Part shown: positions 9,435-20,150 of the stretch, in pieces
Position numbering within the stretch: position 1 is the first letter of the stretch
Layout of the letters: each line of letters begins with the position of its first letter
The notes under the pieces: generated by a model
Told to the model about the DNA's origin: nothing
The model's input: the letters and a program-made list of their open reading frames with translations, nothing else
Databases searched by the model: none
Translations under genes and position numbers: made by a program
Origin: Euglena gracilis
Lineage: Eukaryota; Euglenida; Euglenophyceae; Euglenales
Reading direction: 5' to 3'
Assembly: GCA_039621445.1 (NCBI GenBank)
Contig: CP154954.1
Coordinates: 39,827,816 to 39,891,815 of the forward strand
Length of the DNA: 64,000 bases

Positions 9435-10625
9435 ATGAGCAATACAGTGGAGAAGAAATTGCAATTATATGGCCACTGGCGTCCTGGAGGAGTGGCCGCA
9501 GCAGCTGGAGACCTTGGAGATGCGGTCATCACGTGGAAAACGGTGGCCGTTCTTCCCACCCAGCCCCCCACCCCAGAAATTTCACAGCCCAAACCCCCCC
9601 CCAGTGACGGCCACGGTCCTTGGACCACTGTGGCCAGAAGGCCCAGAAGACAGAAGCTAGCCCCAGCCGTTGGTGGGCAAAGACTGGTCCATGGGGGCCA
9701 GAAATGCTTCACAATTGGACAATCAAAGCCCACCCATCAGGGGCTTCTCCCCCAAAAAACAAATTAGCCAGAAGATGGGGAGATGGAATCAAGGTCAAGG
9801 AGGTCAACACCACAGTGGCCATGGGGGCGAGTTTCAAAACAAATACCCTCAGGAAGGGGCAGAAAAGGTCTGTTTAACCCGCCCACACCATCTATCACAA
9901 CTGCCCCTCTCAAGGGGACAAGGGGGGGCCACAGCAGCCCCCGCGGATTTCCAATGGGGTTGGAGGCCAAGAAGAAATCAAGGCCTGGAAGACCACAAGA
10001 TGGATTATGGAAATAAACTTATACATGGAAACCTTGGAGACCAGCAGGGTGGACCCACAGTGGCCACCAAGAAGCTAAGGAACCAGCAGGGTGGACCCAC
10101 AGTGGCCACCAAGAATCTAAGGATGCTGCTGGAGAAATCCCCCGAGGGACCCACAGTGGCCCTCTGCCAACAATGGGGCAAAAAGGGACCCACAGTGGCC
10201 CTTTCAATGACCCAGCCCCAGGAGGAAAAGGGACCCACAGTGGCCCTGTCAAGGAACCAGCCCCCAGGGGCAAAGGGACCCACAGTGGCCCTTTTGGAGG
10301 GAGGGGCAGAAACCCCTCCAACATTTATTTCTCAATTCCCGAACAATCAATCAAGGGGGGGACCCACAGAGGCCCCCTATGGTATGTCAACCAACCAAAT
10401 CCACATGGAGAAGACCAGATAGGCCGAACAGGGGCATTAAGCCCTATGGTATGTCTTCCAACAACAAGATCATCCAGAGAGGTGAGAAGAGAGGGAGAGA
10501 GTGCATGCACATCCCCCGAGAAAAAATTTCTTTTTACAAGGGCCCAAGCCCTAGGGGACCTAGGGGTGCAATGTCCAACACCCCCAACCCAGCCCCCCCA
10601 GAATCATCTTACCCAGAAAATAAAT
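9435..10625 (+). pseudogene. DIRS-like Gag (frameshifted)
   Basis: Starts M-S-N-T-V-E-K-K-L at 9435, next to the ITR. The first frame stops near 9767. A second, overlapping frame from 9670 to 10422 and a third from 10379 carry Gln/Gly/Pro-rich sequence, consistent with one Gag-like protein broken at homopolymers. The middle part encodes repeated G-P-T-V-A motifs from a minisatellite. There is no recognised catalytic or zinc-binding motif; the role as a nucleic-acid-binding coat protein is inferred from position before RT. Confidence 0.5.
10040..10375 (+). repeat. Minisatellite inside the DIRS-like gag (GGGACCCACAGTGGCC core)
   Basis: A 16-bp core, GGGACCCACAGTGGCC or the variant GTGGACCCACAGTGGCC, recurs about seven times at spacings of roughly 40-50 bp (near 10048, 10093, 10145, 10187, 10230, 10276, with a diverged copy near 10359). 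It encodes G-P-T-V-A-(L/T) each time in the open frame, and the intervening residues differ. Confidence 0.8.
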
Positions 10626-10829
10626 TAAATGGAGGGACTATGGGGAGACACCCCCTCCATCAAAGGTTGCAAAAAAGCCTAAAATGTCCAACATCTGCAC
10701 CCCAGCCCCCCCCAAAATCATCTTATCCAGGACTAAAAATGGGGAGACACCCCCCTCCATCAAAGGCTGCAAAAAAACTTGAAATGGAGGGCAAAAAATC
10801 CCCCCCAACAACATGTCAACTAATCAGGG

Positions 10830-11550
10830 ATGGCATTCAACCCCCCTGGGTCAGCTCACCAAAATTGTCCACCCACTCCAAAAACCAGAGCAAATTTGAA
10901 CTTACCCCAAGCAGAAAAAATACTGCTGGATTACGAAAAATCTGGATCCATAAAGAGGGTGAGGGATTCAACCACCCAACACCTGATCCCCTGGTTTCTG
11001 ATTTCAAACCCAGAGGGGGGGCAGACAAAATGGAGATTAATAAACGATTGCAGGGAAATAACTCAAAAGTTCCAAGTGAAACCTTTCAAGCTGGATCACA
11101 TCCAGCACATTTTTCCAGTTTTAGAAAAAGGCCACTGGGCAGCAAAAAATAGACCTGAAGGATACTTACTTCCACATCCCAGTGAGCCAGGCCCTAAGGC
11201 CCTTTCTAAGGCATTAGGTGGGGGGGGGCAGACCTGGGAATTCCAGGCAGGCTGCTTTGGCCTGAATGTAATGCCCCAGATTTTTATGTCAGTAATGAAG
11301 ACATTCGAAAAACTGTGGAGGAAAAGGGTCATCCAGGTATTTATTTACGTGGACTACGTTTTAGTGGTGGCCCCTACACAAAACATCTTACAGAATCACC
11401 TGAACACAGTGGTCAGGGATTTAATCAAATCAGGGTTGAAAATCAATGTAAAAAAAAGTCCACCCTGCAGCCCACCCAAATCGCCAATCATCTTGGATTT
11501 CAACTAAACTTCCAAGATGGAAAATTACAGGTGCCCCCCCAAAAATAAAA
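10830..11550 (+). pseudogene. DIRS-like reverse transcriptase
   Basis: Frames here contain W-R-L-I-N-D-C-R (start of the RT fingers), I-D-L-K-D-T-Y-F-H-I-P with the first catalytic Asp at 11152-11154 (in a second frame after an A-run slip), W-E-F-Q-A-G-C-F-G-L-N-V-M-P, then F-I-Y-V-D-Y-V-L-V. The active-site box that should be Y-x-D-D reads Y-V-D-Y (tyrosine codon at 11355-11357), so the second metal-binding Asp is lost. The C-terminal thumb, L-G-F-Q-L-N-F, follows. The overall pattern is closest to DIRS/PAT-type RTs. The gene is dead. Confidence 0.75.
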
Positions 11551-11591
11551 ACAGTAAAAAAGGAGCTGGGAAAATGGTGAAAAAAGATTAA

Positions 11592-12190
11592 ATGTCAAAA
11601 AGGCAACTGGCTGCCATTTTGGGCCAAATCAGATGCAATCTAATTGCCCTTCCCTTTCTAAGGGCCTCTACGGATGCCCTGGCAATATTTTTGGTGGAAA
11701 ATTCCACAGCCCCCTGGGACTCAAAACACCCCATTTCCCAAAGAATAAAGGACCAATTAAGAGAAATAAAAATTCTGGACACCTGGGCGGGCAGACCCTT
11801 CCCCCAAAACGCAACCAGGGAGTTGCACTCACACAGCAGTACCCATGCCTGGGGGGGGGGGGGCTGGACATTCGAACAGGCGAAATTGTGCAAGAATTTT
11901 GGAGGGAAAACTCCCTTTTGCACATAAATGTCAAAGAATGAAGTGCAGCAATAAGCACAGTTCAAAGCCTCAGCCAGCCAGGGGAAACTGTGTCCCTATC
12001 CGTGGACAATCAAGTAATTTACTATTACTTGACAAAAGGGGGGGCAGAAAGGACCCTTTCAATTCCATGCTAAGACCCTTCTTCAAATGGTGCATGGAAC
12101 ACAAAATAAACCTGCAAGTGAAGTGGGTCCCCTCAAAAGACTGCCTGGCAGACCCCATAAGCAGGTGGGAAATGGACAGGGGGGATTACT
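11592..12190 (+). pseudogene. DIRS-like RNase H domain, copy 1
   Basis: Encodes K-R-Q-L-A-A-I-L-G and H-S-H-S-S-T-H-A-W-G-G, where the first catalytic Asp expected before A-S-T-H-A-W is replaced by His (11832-11834). It then has, in shifted frames, a V-D-N-Q-V-I-Y-Y-Y segment, K-W-V-P-S-K-D-C and L-A-D-P-I-S-R-W. The last motif is the RNase H closing Asp block shared by DIRS and gypsy elements. A run of 13 G at about 11850 breaks the frame. Confidence 0.65.
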
Positions 12191-12239
12191 CACTGGACCC
12201 CCAACTTTTTCAATGGCTGAGGCAGCAGTTCAAAAATTA

Positions 12240-12610
12240 CATCAGCCTGAAAACAGACCTTTTTGCCTCACCAGGCAACAAGAAAATGCCACAATTTGTG
12301 GCCAGGTGGCCCCACTGGGAAGCCACAGCAGTGTGCATGCACTGCAATGTCCACTGGACAACATGGGGGATCTTTATGCAAACCCCCCATGGTCTGTATT
12401 CCAAAATTTTCTCCCCAGATTAAAAATGTTTCCACGGGCCAAAGTTTTGATGGTCACCCCCTTTTGGGATTCAGCCACATGGTGGCCCCAATTAACAAAA
12501 ATGAAAGTTCCAGGGACCCCCTGCCTGAAAATCACCCCCTACATGGGTATGTTCACCAATTGCAGGGGGAAAAAAATGCCACCCCCAGGTGGCCCCTGCT
12601 TTGCATGATT
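12240..12610 (+). pseudogene. DIRS-like Dam-type methyltransferase domain, copy 1
   Basis: Shows T-D-L-F-A-S-P-G-N-K, then W-P-H-W, and (in the next frame) V-T-P-F-W-D-S-A-T-W-W-P-Q-L. In copies 2 and 3 the middle also shows V-D-A-L-Q-C and Y-A-N-P-P-W. DLFAS...NPPW...P.W is the methyltransferase-like domain between RNase H and recombinase in DIRS elements. Copy 1 alone carries a 2-bp insertion near 12332 (GTGTGCATGCAC against GTGGATGCAC) that shifts the frame before N-P-P-W. Confidence 0.6.
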
Positions 12611-13520
12611 TGCTCAGGCAAATTCTGGAGGGGAAACAAGCACAAAATTCGACCATTAACGATTTCCTGGGCAGAAACCCCAGTTTAAAGCGTTATCAAA
12701 GCGCTTTTACGCTTTTATGGGTAATTTTGGACAAGATGGGGGTATCCCCCCTGATGCCACCACTGACCAAGTGGTTGACACTTTAATTCAACTGTTTCAA
12801 TTTTCAAAGGCCCAAGCACGCAATGCATACAGTGCTATGCTATTGATTCCTGGCTTTGGAGGCCTCAGGTTCCATGCCATGTTGGCACCTTATAAAAGGC
12901 TTTGAAACCAAAACCCGGAGAGATATGGGGCATTCTGGGATCCCCTCCCAATCCTCCTGGGGCTGGCACAGTCCCCCCTGCCCTCTGATATATGTACATT
13001 GCGTACAAAACTCATTTTCTGTTCACGAATCCTCTGTTTATACAGAAGTTCAGATTTGGCACAGGTCCAAAGAACCACCAGTGTGTTGGGGGGGGGCACC
13101 CTACATCAAAATTAAACGTAAAGGGCAAAATCTCCATAAGTGGGAGAGAGTTGTCTCCATTCCCCAGTGCCCCCCGTTCAGTCCCTTCCATTTAATGACG
13201 TCTTATGTGGCAGCAACACGTTTCTTTATGAAACCTGGGGGCCCCCTGTTGATTTCGTTAAAACCCCCCTACAAAGCCATTAAGGCAGATACCATTGCTT
13301 CTATCACCAAAGACTTTTTGACCAAACAGGGGGTACCCCCCAGGTTTGGGGACCCCACTCCACCAGAGGGGCAGGGGTGGGTCTGCTAAAAAAAATTGGG
13401 TCTTTCTGCCCAAGAAGTTTGTGAAATTGGTCAATGGAAGGGGGTGGAGGCTTTCACAGCCCATTATCAAAGACTTGGTGCCCAAGGTTCTTTGGAGAAT
13501 GCCCTGGCCCCCCTTTTTTC
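12589..13520 (+). pseudogene. DIRS-like tyrosine recombinase, copy 1
   Basis: Core-binding part: N-D-F-L-G-R-N-P-S-L-K-R-Y and D-A-T-T-D-Q-V-V. Catalytic part: C-L-Y-R-S-S-D-L-A (Arg 13044-13046), I-K-I-K-R-K, H-S-T-R-G (13356-13370), L-G-L-S-A-Q-E-V-C-E-I-G-Q-W and F-T-A-H-Y-Q-R-L (nucleophile Tyr codon 13465-13467). All R..H-x-x-R..Y residues are present, but they lie in different frames, and a TGA at 12903-12905 replaces the Trp codon seen in the older copy at 8038. The family makes the strand exchange that integrates the circular cDNA. Confidence 0.75.
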
Positions 13521-13539
13521 GGTGCACAATCTGGCCTCA

Positions 13540-13936
13540 CAAGGGCAAAGTGCGGAGCCCGAGGTGTCTCGTACTCCCTCGAGGCGGACCGAGAAGGGAG
13601 GAAGGGACACCGAGGGCGAACCACAAAGACATTGTGAGCCCAACCCCCCACCCGTTGAAGAAAATTTGTCTTCAAACGCCCTCGGTCAGAGGATGGGGGC
13701 CAGGGGGGGGGCTAAGGGGGGGGGAACCCCCCAGGGAAAAAGACAGCGCCATGGTCGCCACGTCGGAGACAATGCAGCCAACTCCGGCGAGGCGGCACTA
13801 AGCGGAACCTCCTCACCCATGCGCAGCGAACAATCACACAACAAACCGCCGGCGAGCAAGGCATGGCCTGACAATGTCTTTGTGCTTCGCCCTCGGTGTC
13901 CCTTCCTCCCTTTTCGGCTTTCCTCGAGGGAGTATG
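13540..13936. repeat. Internal complementary region and truncated right ITR, copy 1
   Basis: An arm around AAGGGACACCGAGGGCGAAC (13602-13621) and its near-perfect reverse complement at about 13865-13930 enclose a 230-bp loop. Inside the loop, 13776-13875 resembles the ITR core in the minus orientation (AGCCAACTCCGGCGAGGC, CACAACAAACCGCCGGCGAG). This matches the inverted right end expected for a DIRS element. Equivalent copies occur at 15955-16350 and 18365-18766. Confidence 0.6.
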
Positions 13937-14006
13937 AAATTACAGGTGCCCCCCAAAAAATAAAAACAGTAAAAAAGGAGCTGGGAAAATGGTGAAAAAA
14001 GATTAA

Positions 14007-15024
14007 ATGTCAAAAAGGCAACTGGCTGCAATTTTGGGCCAAATCAGATGCAATCTAATTGCCCTGCCCTTTCTAAGGGCCTCTGCGGATGCCCTGGCAA
14101 TATTTTTGGTGGAAAATTCCACAGCCCCCTGGGACTCAAAACACCCCATTTCCCAAAGAATAAAGGACCAATTAAGAGAAATAAAAATTCTGCTGGACAC
14201 CTGGGCGGGCAGACCCTTCCCCCAAAATGCAACCAGGGAGTTGCACTCACATAGCAGTACCCATGCCTGGGGGGGGGGGGGCTGGACATTCGAACAGGCG
14301 AAATTGTGCAAGAATTTTGGAGGGAAAACTCCATTTTGCACATAAATGTCAAAGAATGAAGTGCAGCAATAAGCACAGTTCAAAGCCTCAGCCAGCCAGG
14401 GGAAACTGTGTCCCTATCCGTGGACAATCAAGTAATTTACTATTACTTGACAAAAGGGGGGGCAGAAAGGACCCTTTCAATTCCATGCTAAGACCCTTCT
14501 TCAAATGGTGCGTGGAACACAAAATAAACCTGCAAGTGAAGTGGGTCCCCTCAAAAGACTGCCTGGCAGACCCCATAAGCAGGTGGGAAATGGACAGGGG
14601 GGATTACTCACTGGACCCCCAACTTTTTCAATGGCTGAGGCAGCAGTTCAAAAATTACATCAGCCTGAAAACAGACCTTTTTGCCTCACCAGGCAACAAG
14701 AAAATGCCACAATTTGTGGCCAGGTGGCCCCACTGGGAAGCCACAGCAGTGGATGCACTGCAATGTCCACTGGACAACATGGGGGATCTTTATGCAAACC
14801 CCCCATGGTCTGTATTCCAAAATTTTCTCCCCAGATTAAAAATGTTTCCACGGGCCAAAGTTTTGATGGTCACCCCCTTTTGGGATTCAGCCACATGGTG
14901 GCCCCAATTAATAAAAATGAAAGTTCCAGGGACCCCCTGCCTGAAAATCACCCCCTACATGGGTATGTTCACCAATTGCAGGGGGAAAAAAATGCCACCC
15001 CCAGGTGGCCCCTGCTTTGCATGA
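14007..15024 (+). pseudogene. DIRS-like RNase H and methyltransferase domains, copy 2
   Basis: Second tandem copy. One frame (14007-14345) covers the RNase H start, and an overlapping frame (14227-15024, 265 residues) covers V-P-S-K-D-C-L-A-D-P-I-S-R-W, T-D-L-F-A-S, V-D-A-L-Q-C, Y-A-N-P-P-W and P-F-W-D-S-A-T-W-W. The methyltransferase-like domain is uninterrupted here, unlike in copy 1. The RNase H first Asp is again His (H-S-H-S-S-T), and the 13-G run again separates the frames. Confidence 0.7.
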
Positions 15025-15930
15025 TTTGCTCAGGCAAATTCTGGAGGGGAAACAAGTACAAAATTCGACCATTAACGATTTCCTGGGCAGAAACCCCAGT
15101 TTAAAGCGTTATCAAAGCGCTTTTACGCTTTTATGGGAAATTTTGGACAAGATGGGGGTATCCCCCCTGATGCCACCACTGACCAAGTGGTTGACGCTTT
15201 AATTCAACTGTTTCAATTTTCAAAGGCCCAAGCACGCAATGCATACAGTGCTATGCTATTGATTCCTGGCTTTGGAGGCCTCAGGTTCCATGCCATGTTG
15301 GCACCTTATAAAAGGCTTTGAAACCAAAACCCGGAGAGATATGGGGCATTCTGGGATCCCCTCCCAATCCTCCTGGGGCTGGCACAGTCCCCCCTGCCCT
15401 CTGATATATGTACATTTGCGTACAAAACTCATTTTCTGTTCACGAATCCTCTGTTTATACAGAAGTTCAGATTTGGCACAGGTCCAAAGAACCACCAGTG
15501 TGTTGGGGGGGGCACCCTACATCAAAATTAAACGTAAAGGGCAAACTCTCCATAAGTGGGAGAGAGTTGTCTCCATTCCCCAGTGCCCCCCGTTCAGTCC
15601 CTTCCATTTAATGACGTCTTATGTGGCAGCAACACGTTTCTTTATGAAACCTGGGGGCCCCATGTTGATTTCGTTAAAACCCCCCTACAAAGCCATTAAG
15701 GCAGATACCATTGCTTCTATCACCAAAGACTTTTTGACCAAACAGGGGGTACCCCCCAGGTTTGGGGACCCCACTCCACCAGAGGGGCAGGGGTGGGTCT
15801 GCTAAAAAAAATTGGGTCTTTCTGCCCAAGAAGTTTGTGAAATTGGTCAATGGAAGGGGGTGGAGGCTTTCACAGCCCATTATCAAAGACTTGGTGCCCA
15901 AGGTTCTTTGGAGAATGCCCTGGCCCCCCT
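15005..15930 (+). pseudogene. DIRS-like tyrosine recombinase, copy 2
   Basis: Same organisation and lesions as copy 1: TGA at 15319-15321, H-S-T-R-G from 15772, and nucleophile Tyr codon at 15881-15883. Catalytic residues are retained while frames change at C and G runs. Confidence 0.7.
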
Positions 15931-16420
15931 TTTTCGGTGCACAATCTGGCCTCACAAGGGCAAAGTGCGGAGCCCGAGGTGTCTCGTACTCCCTCGAGGC
16001 GGACCGAGAAGGGAGGAAGGGACACCGAGGGCGAACCACAAAGACATTGTGAGCCCAACCCCCCACCCGTTTAAGAAAATTTGTCTTCAAACGCCCTCGG
16101 TCAGAGGATGGGGGCCAGGGGGGGGCTAAGGGGGGGGGAACCCCCCAGGGAAAAAGACAGCGCCATGGTCGCCACGTCGGAGACAATGCAGCCAACTCCG
16201 GCGAGGCGGCACTAAGCGGGACCTCCTCACCCATGCGCAGCGAACAATCACACAACAAACCGCCGGCGAGCAAGGCATGGCCTGACAATGTCTTTGTGCT
16301 TCGCCCTCGGTGTCCCTTCCTCCCTTTTCGGCTTTCCTCGAGGGAGTATGAAATTACAGGTGCCCCCCAAAAAATAAAAACAGTAAAAAAGGAGCTGGGA
16401 AAATGGTGAAAAAAGATTAA

Positions 16421-17491
16421 ATGTCAAAAAGGCAACTGGCTGCAATTTTGGGCCAAATCAGATGCAATCTAATTGCCCTGCCCTTTCTAAGGGCCTCTGC
16501 GGATGCCCTGGCAATATTTTTGGTGGAAAATTCCACAGCCCCCTGGGACTCAAAACACCCCATTTCCCAAAGAATAAAGGACCAATTAAGAGAAATAAAA
16601 ATTCTGCTGGACACCTGGGCGGGCAGACCCTTCCCCCAAAATGCAACCAGGGAGTTGCACTCACATAGCAGTACCCATGCCTGGGGGGGGGGGGGGGCTG
16701 GACATTCGAACAGGCGAAATTGTGCAAGAATTTTGGAGGGAAAACTCCATTTTGCACATAAATGTCAAAGAATGAAGTGCAGCAATAAGCACAGTTCAAA
16801 GCCTCAGCCAGCCAGGGGAAACTGTGTCCCTATCCGTGGACAATCAAGTAATTTACTATTACTTGACAAAAGGGGGGGCAGAAAGGACCCTTTCAAATCC
16901 ATGCTAAGACCCTTCTTCAAATGGTGCATGGAACACAAAATAAACCTGCAAGTGAAGTGGGTCCCCTCAAAAGACTGCCTGGCAGACCCCATAAGCAGGT
17001 GGGAAATGGACAGGGGGGATTACTCACTGGACCCCCAACTTTTTCAATGGCTGAGGCAGCAGTTCAAAAATTACATCAGCCCGAAAACAGACCTTTTTGC
17101 CTCACCAGGCAACAAGAAAATGCCACAATTTGTGGCCAGGTGGCCCCACTGGGAAGCAACAGCAGTGGATGCACTGCAATGTCCACTGGACAACATGGGG
17201 GATCTTTATGCAAACCCCCCATGGTCTGTATTCCAAAATTTTCTCCCCAGATTAAAAATGTTTCCACGGGCCAAAGTTTTGATGGTCACCCCCTTTTGGG
17301 ATTCAGCCACATGGTGGCCCCAATTAATAAAAATGAAAGTTCCAGGGACCCCCTGCCTGAAAATCACCCCCTACATGGGTATGTTCACCAATTGCAGGGG
17401 GGAAAAAATGCCACCCCCAGGTGGCCCCTGCTTTGCACGATTTGCTCAGGCAAATTCTGGAGGGGAAACAAGTACAAAATTCGACCATTAA
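16421..17491 (+). pseudogene. DIRS-like RNase H and methyltransferase domains, copy 3 (longest open frame)
   Basis: A single 356-residue frame. RNase H spans about residues 1-195 (H-S-S-T-H-A-W-G-G at 82-90 with the catalytic Asp missing; A-D-P-I-S-R at 188-193). The Dam-like domain spans about 222-310 (D-L-F-A-S 224-228, N-P-P-W 265-268, P-F-W-D-S-A-T-W-W 291-299). It is continuous only because the G run here is two bases longer (15 G at about 16683). The stretch just after it, at residues 91-160, is therefore read in the wrong frame and is not the ancestral protein. The long frame should not be taken as a functional gene. Confidence 0.7.
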
Positions 17492-18350
17492 CGATTTCCT
17501 GGGCAGAAACCCCAGTTTAAAGCGTTATCAAAGCGCTTTTACGCTTTTATGGGAAATTTTGGACAAGATGGGGGTATCCCCCCTGATGCCACCACTGACC
17601 AAGTGGTTGACGCTTTAATTCAACTGTTTCAATTTTCAAAGGCCCAAGCACGCAATGCATACAGTGCTATGCTATTGATTCCTGGCTTTGGAGGCCTGAG
17701 GTTCCATGCCATGTTGGCACCTTATAAAATGCTTTGAAACCAAAACCCGGAGAGATATGGGGCATTCTGGGATCCCCTCCCAATCCTCCTGGGGCTGGCA
17801 CAGTCCCCCCTGCCCTCTGATATATGTACATTGCGTACAAAACTCATTTTCTGTTCACGAATCCTCTGTTTATACAGAAGTTCAGATTTGGCACAGGTCC
17901 AAAGAACCACCAGTGTGTTGGGGGGGGCACCCTACATCAAAATTAAACGTAAAGGGCAAACTCTCCATAAGTGGGAGAGAGTTGTCTCCATTCCCCAGTG
18001 CCCCCCGTTCAGTCCCTTCCATTTAATGACGTCTTATGTGACAGCAAAACGTTTCTTTATGAAACCTGGGGGCCCCCTGTTGATTTCGTTAAAACCCCCC
18101 TACAAAGCCATTAAGGCAGACACCATTGCTTCTATCACCAAAGACTTTTTGACCAAACAGGGGGTACCCCCCAGGATTGGGGGCCCCACTCCACCAGAGG
18201 GGCAGGGGTGGGTCTGCTGAAAAAAATTGGGTCTTTCTGCCCAAGAAGTTTGTGAAATTGGTCAATGGAAGGGGGTGGAGGCTTTCACAGCCCATTATCA
18301 AAGACTTGGTGCCCAAGGTTCTTTGGAGAATGCCCTGGCCCCCCTTTTTT
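17421..18350 (+). pseudogene. DIRS-like tyrosine recombinase, copy 3
   Basis: As copies 1 and 2: TGA at 17735-17737, H-S-T-R-G from 18187, nucleophile Tyr codon 18296-18298. It differs by a few substitutions (for example ACAGCAAAACG near 18042 in place of GCAGCAACACG). Confidence 0.7.
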
Positions 18351-18766
18351 CGGTGCACAATCTGGCCTCACAAGGGCAAAGTGCGGAGCCCGAGGTGTCT
18401 TGTACTCCCTCGAGGCAGACCGAGAAGGGAGGAAGGGACACCGAGGGCGAACCACAAAGACATTGTGAGCCCGACCCCCCACCCGTTTAAGAAGATTTGT
18501 CTTCAAACGCCCTCGGTCAGAGGATGGGGGCCAGGGGGGGGCTAAGGGGGGGGGAACCCCCCAGGGAAAAAGACAGCGCCATGGTCGCCACGTCGGAGAC
18601 AATGCAGCCAACTCCGGCGAGGCGGCACTAAGCGGGACCTCCTCACCCATGCGCAGCGAACAACCACACAACAAACCGCCGGCGAGCAAGGCATGGCCTG
18701 ACAATGTCTTTGTGCATCGCCCCCGGTGTCCCTTCCTCCCTTTTCGGCTTTCCTCGAGAGAGTATG

Positions 18767-18994
18767 AAATGTGTCAGCCACTTGACGATAAATCTGGCCC
18801 CACCAGGCCACATGGCCGTCACTGGGGGGGGGGGGGGTGGGCTGTGAAATTCCTGGGGTGTGGGGCTGGGTGGGAAGAACGGCCACGGTTTGCCACGTGC
18901 TGACCGCATCTCCAAGGTCTCCAGCTGCTGCGGCCACTCCTCCAGGACGCCCGTGGCCACATAATTCAAATTTCTTCTCCACTGTATTGCTCAT
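18767..18994 (-). pseudogene. DIRS-like Gag N-terminal fragment (right composite)
   Basis: Starts M-S-N-T-V-E-K-K at 18994 on the minus strand and resembles the copy at 7244-7639 through the P-T-Q-P stretch. It is cut at about 18790, where it joins the end of the third tandem unit. Confidence 0.6.
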
Positions 18995-19217
18995 CGAAGT
19001 CGATATTGAAATTTGACAATTGACTTGTCAATTGATTTTCGTCTGGAGCGTGTTCTTCTGGATATTGAATTGATATTGACTTCTTGTCTCCGTTCTTCTT
19101 CGTTCGTGAACTCTGTTCCTTTCTTCTGGGTGTCGAAGGGCAAGTTAGGAATCAGCCAACTCCGGCGAAAGAAGGCTCTGAGGGGGACCTCCTAACCCAG
19201 CGCAGCGAACAATCACA
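18995..19217 (-). repeat. DIRS-like inverted terminal repeat, copy 3 (truncated)
   Basis: Same orientation and sequence as 7640-7860 (CGATATTGAAATTTGACAAT at the start, CCAGCGCAGCGAACAATCAC near the end). It breaks after CAATCACACAA, where an unrelated 160-170 bp segment follows. Confidence 0.75.
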
Positions 19218-19390
19218 CAAACAAAAGGCATAAAGTCACAATGGCGGAGGAGGGAGGAAAAAATGAGGACAAGCAAAGTGCGGTAATGCTGTACTCAATT
19301 TTTTTGCCCCTGCCTTTCATTGGGTTTATGTTTGCTGATCCTGGTTTGGGCTGAAGATGACGCTGTGTATTCCTACAACAATCACCCCCC
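19218..19390. other. Insertion or replacement inside the right composite
   Basis: About 170 bp not found in the equivalent position of the left composite (7860-7915). Similarity resumes at about 19391 (TAAATGGCAAAGGCGGAGCC). It has no ORF or terminal repeats that I can see. Confidence 0.4.
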
Positions 19391-19439
19391 CGGCGGGTAG
19401 CCCATAAATGGCAAAGGCGGAGCCCGAGGGTGTACAATT

Positions 19440-20150
19440 CTCAATTATCCCAGGACCAAGCCCTGCCTACAGTGCTAGGCTTTTTGATTCCTGGGGTTGG
19501 GGCTGAAATTCCACACCCTATGGACCCCTTAAAAGAGGCTTTGGAGCCAAAAACCTGAGACGTATGGTGCATTTTAGGACCCCCTCCCAATCCTCCTGCT
19601 GGCAAAGGCCGTATGCCCACATGATAGTTGTACTCTGGGGTACACATGATTTTTGCTCAAGAATCCTCTGATTCCGATCCTCGGACTCATCGCAGTCCAA
19701 CGAACCACCAGTGTGTCGGTAGGGCCCATAATCAGATTAATAAGAAAGAAGTTCCATAAATGGGAAAGGGTTGCGTCCATTCCCCAGTGTCCCCAAATAA
19801 GCCCATTTCATTTGATGATGTGCTATGAGGCTGCTTCACGTTTATATGTCAGACTTGGGGTTCCCTCCTAATTTCATTAAAACCTCCTTCAGGGCCGTAA
19901 GTGCAGACACCGTTGCTTTCATCAAAAAATATTTTTTTCATCAAAAAACTTTTTTTGCGAAACAAGGTGTACCCCCAAGGTATGGGGGGCCCACCCCGCC
20001 AGAGGGGCTGGGGTTGGGTTACTCAAAAAATGGGGCCTTTCTGCCCAAGAAGTTTGTGAAATTGGCCGGTGGAGGGGGGGGTGGAAACTTTTACAGCCCA
20101 TTATCAACGGCTTGGTGCCCAAGGACCCTGGAAAATGCCCTGGCCCCCCT
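19440..20150 (+). pseudogene. DIRS-like tyrosine recombinase, strongly decayed copy
   Basis: Parallel to 7945-8640 but with many small deletions (for example the Tyr-Ser-Ala-Met block and the R-S-S-D box are shortened). L-P-K-K-F-V-K and the sequence coding A-H-Y-Q-R near 20095-20110 are still recognisable. It is the oldest-looking recombinase copy in the window. Confidence 0.55.

Larger units (their letters stand above)
11522..18766 (+). repeat. Three tandem copies of the DIRS-like 3' 2.4 kb unit
   Basis: Unit copies span 11522-13936, 13937-16350 and 16351-18766 (2414-2416 bp). Each begins at AAATTACAGG and contains RNase H, methyltransferase-like domain, tyrosine recombinase and the 3' complementary region. 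They are nearly identical by eye: the same indel-prone runs, the same TGA in the recombinase (12903, 15319, 17735) and the same RNase H Asp loss. Copy 1 has a unique 2-bp insertion near 12332, while copies 2 and 3 agree there. All junctions fall at a short TATGAAAT sequence. RT and gag are not repeated, so this is an internal duplication rather than three separate insertions. Confidence 0.9.

Noticed and set aside
12087-12608. 173-residue ORF in the methyltransferase-like region of tandem unit 1
   Set aside because: Its first half is the wrong frame of the RNase H/methyltransferase segment; only its last part matches the true frame, after the 2-bp insertion.
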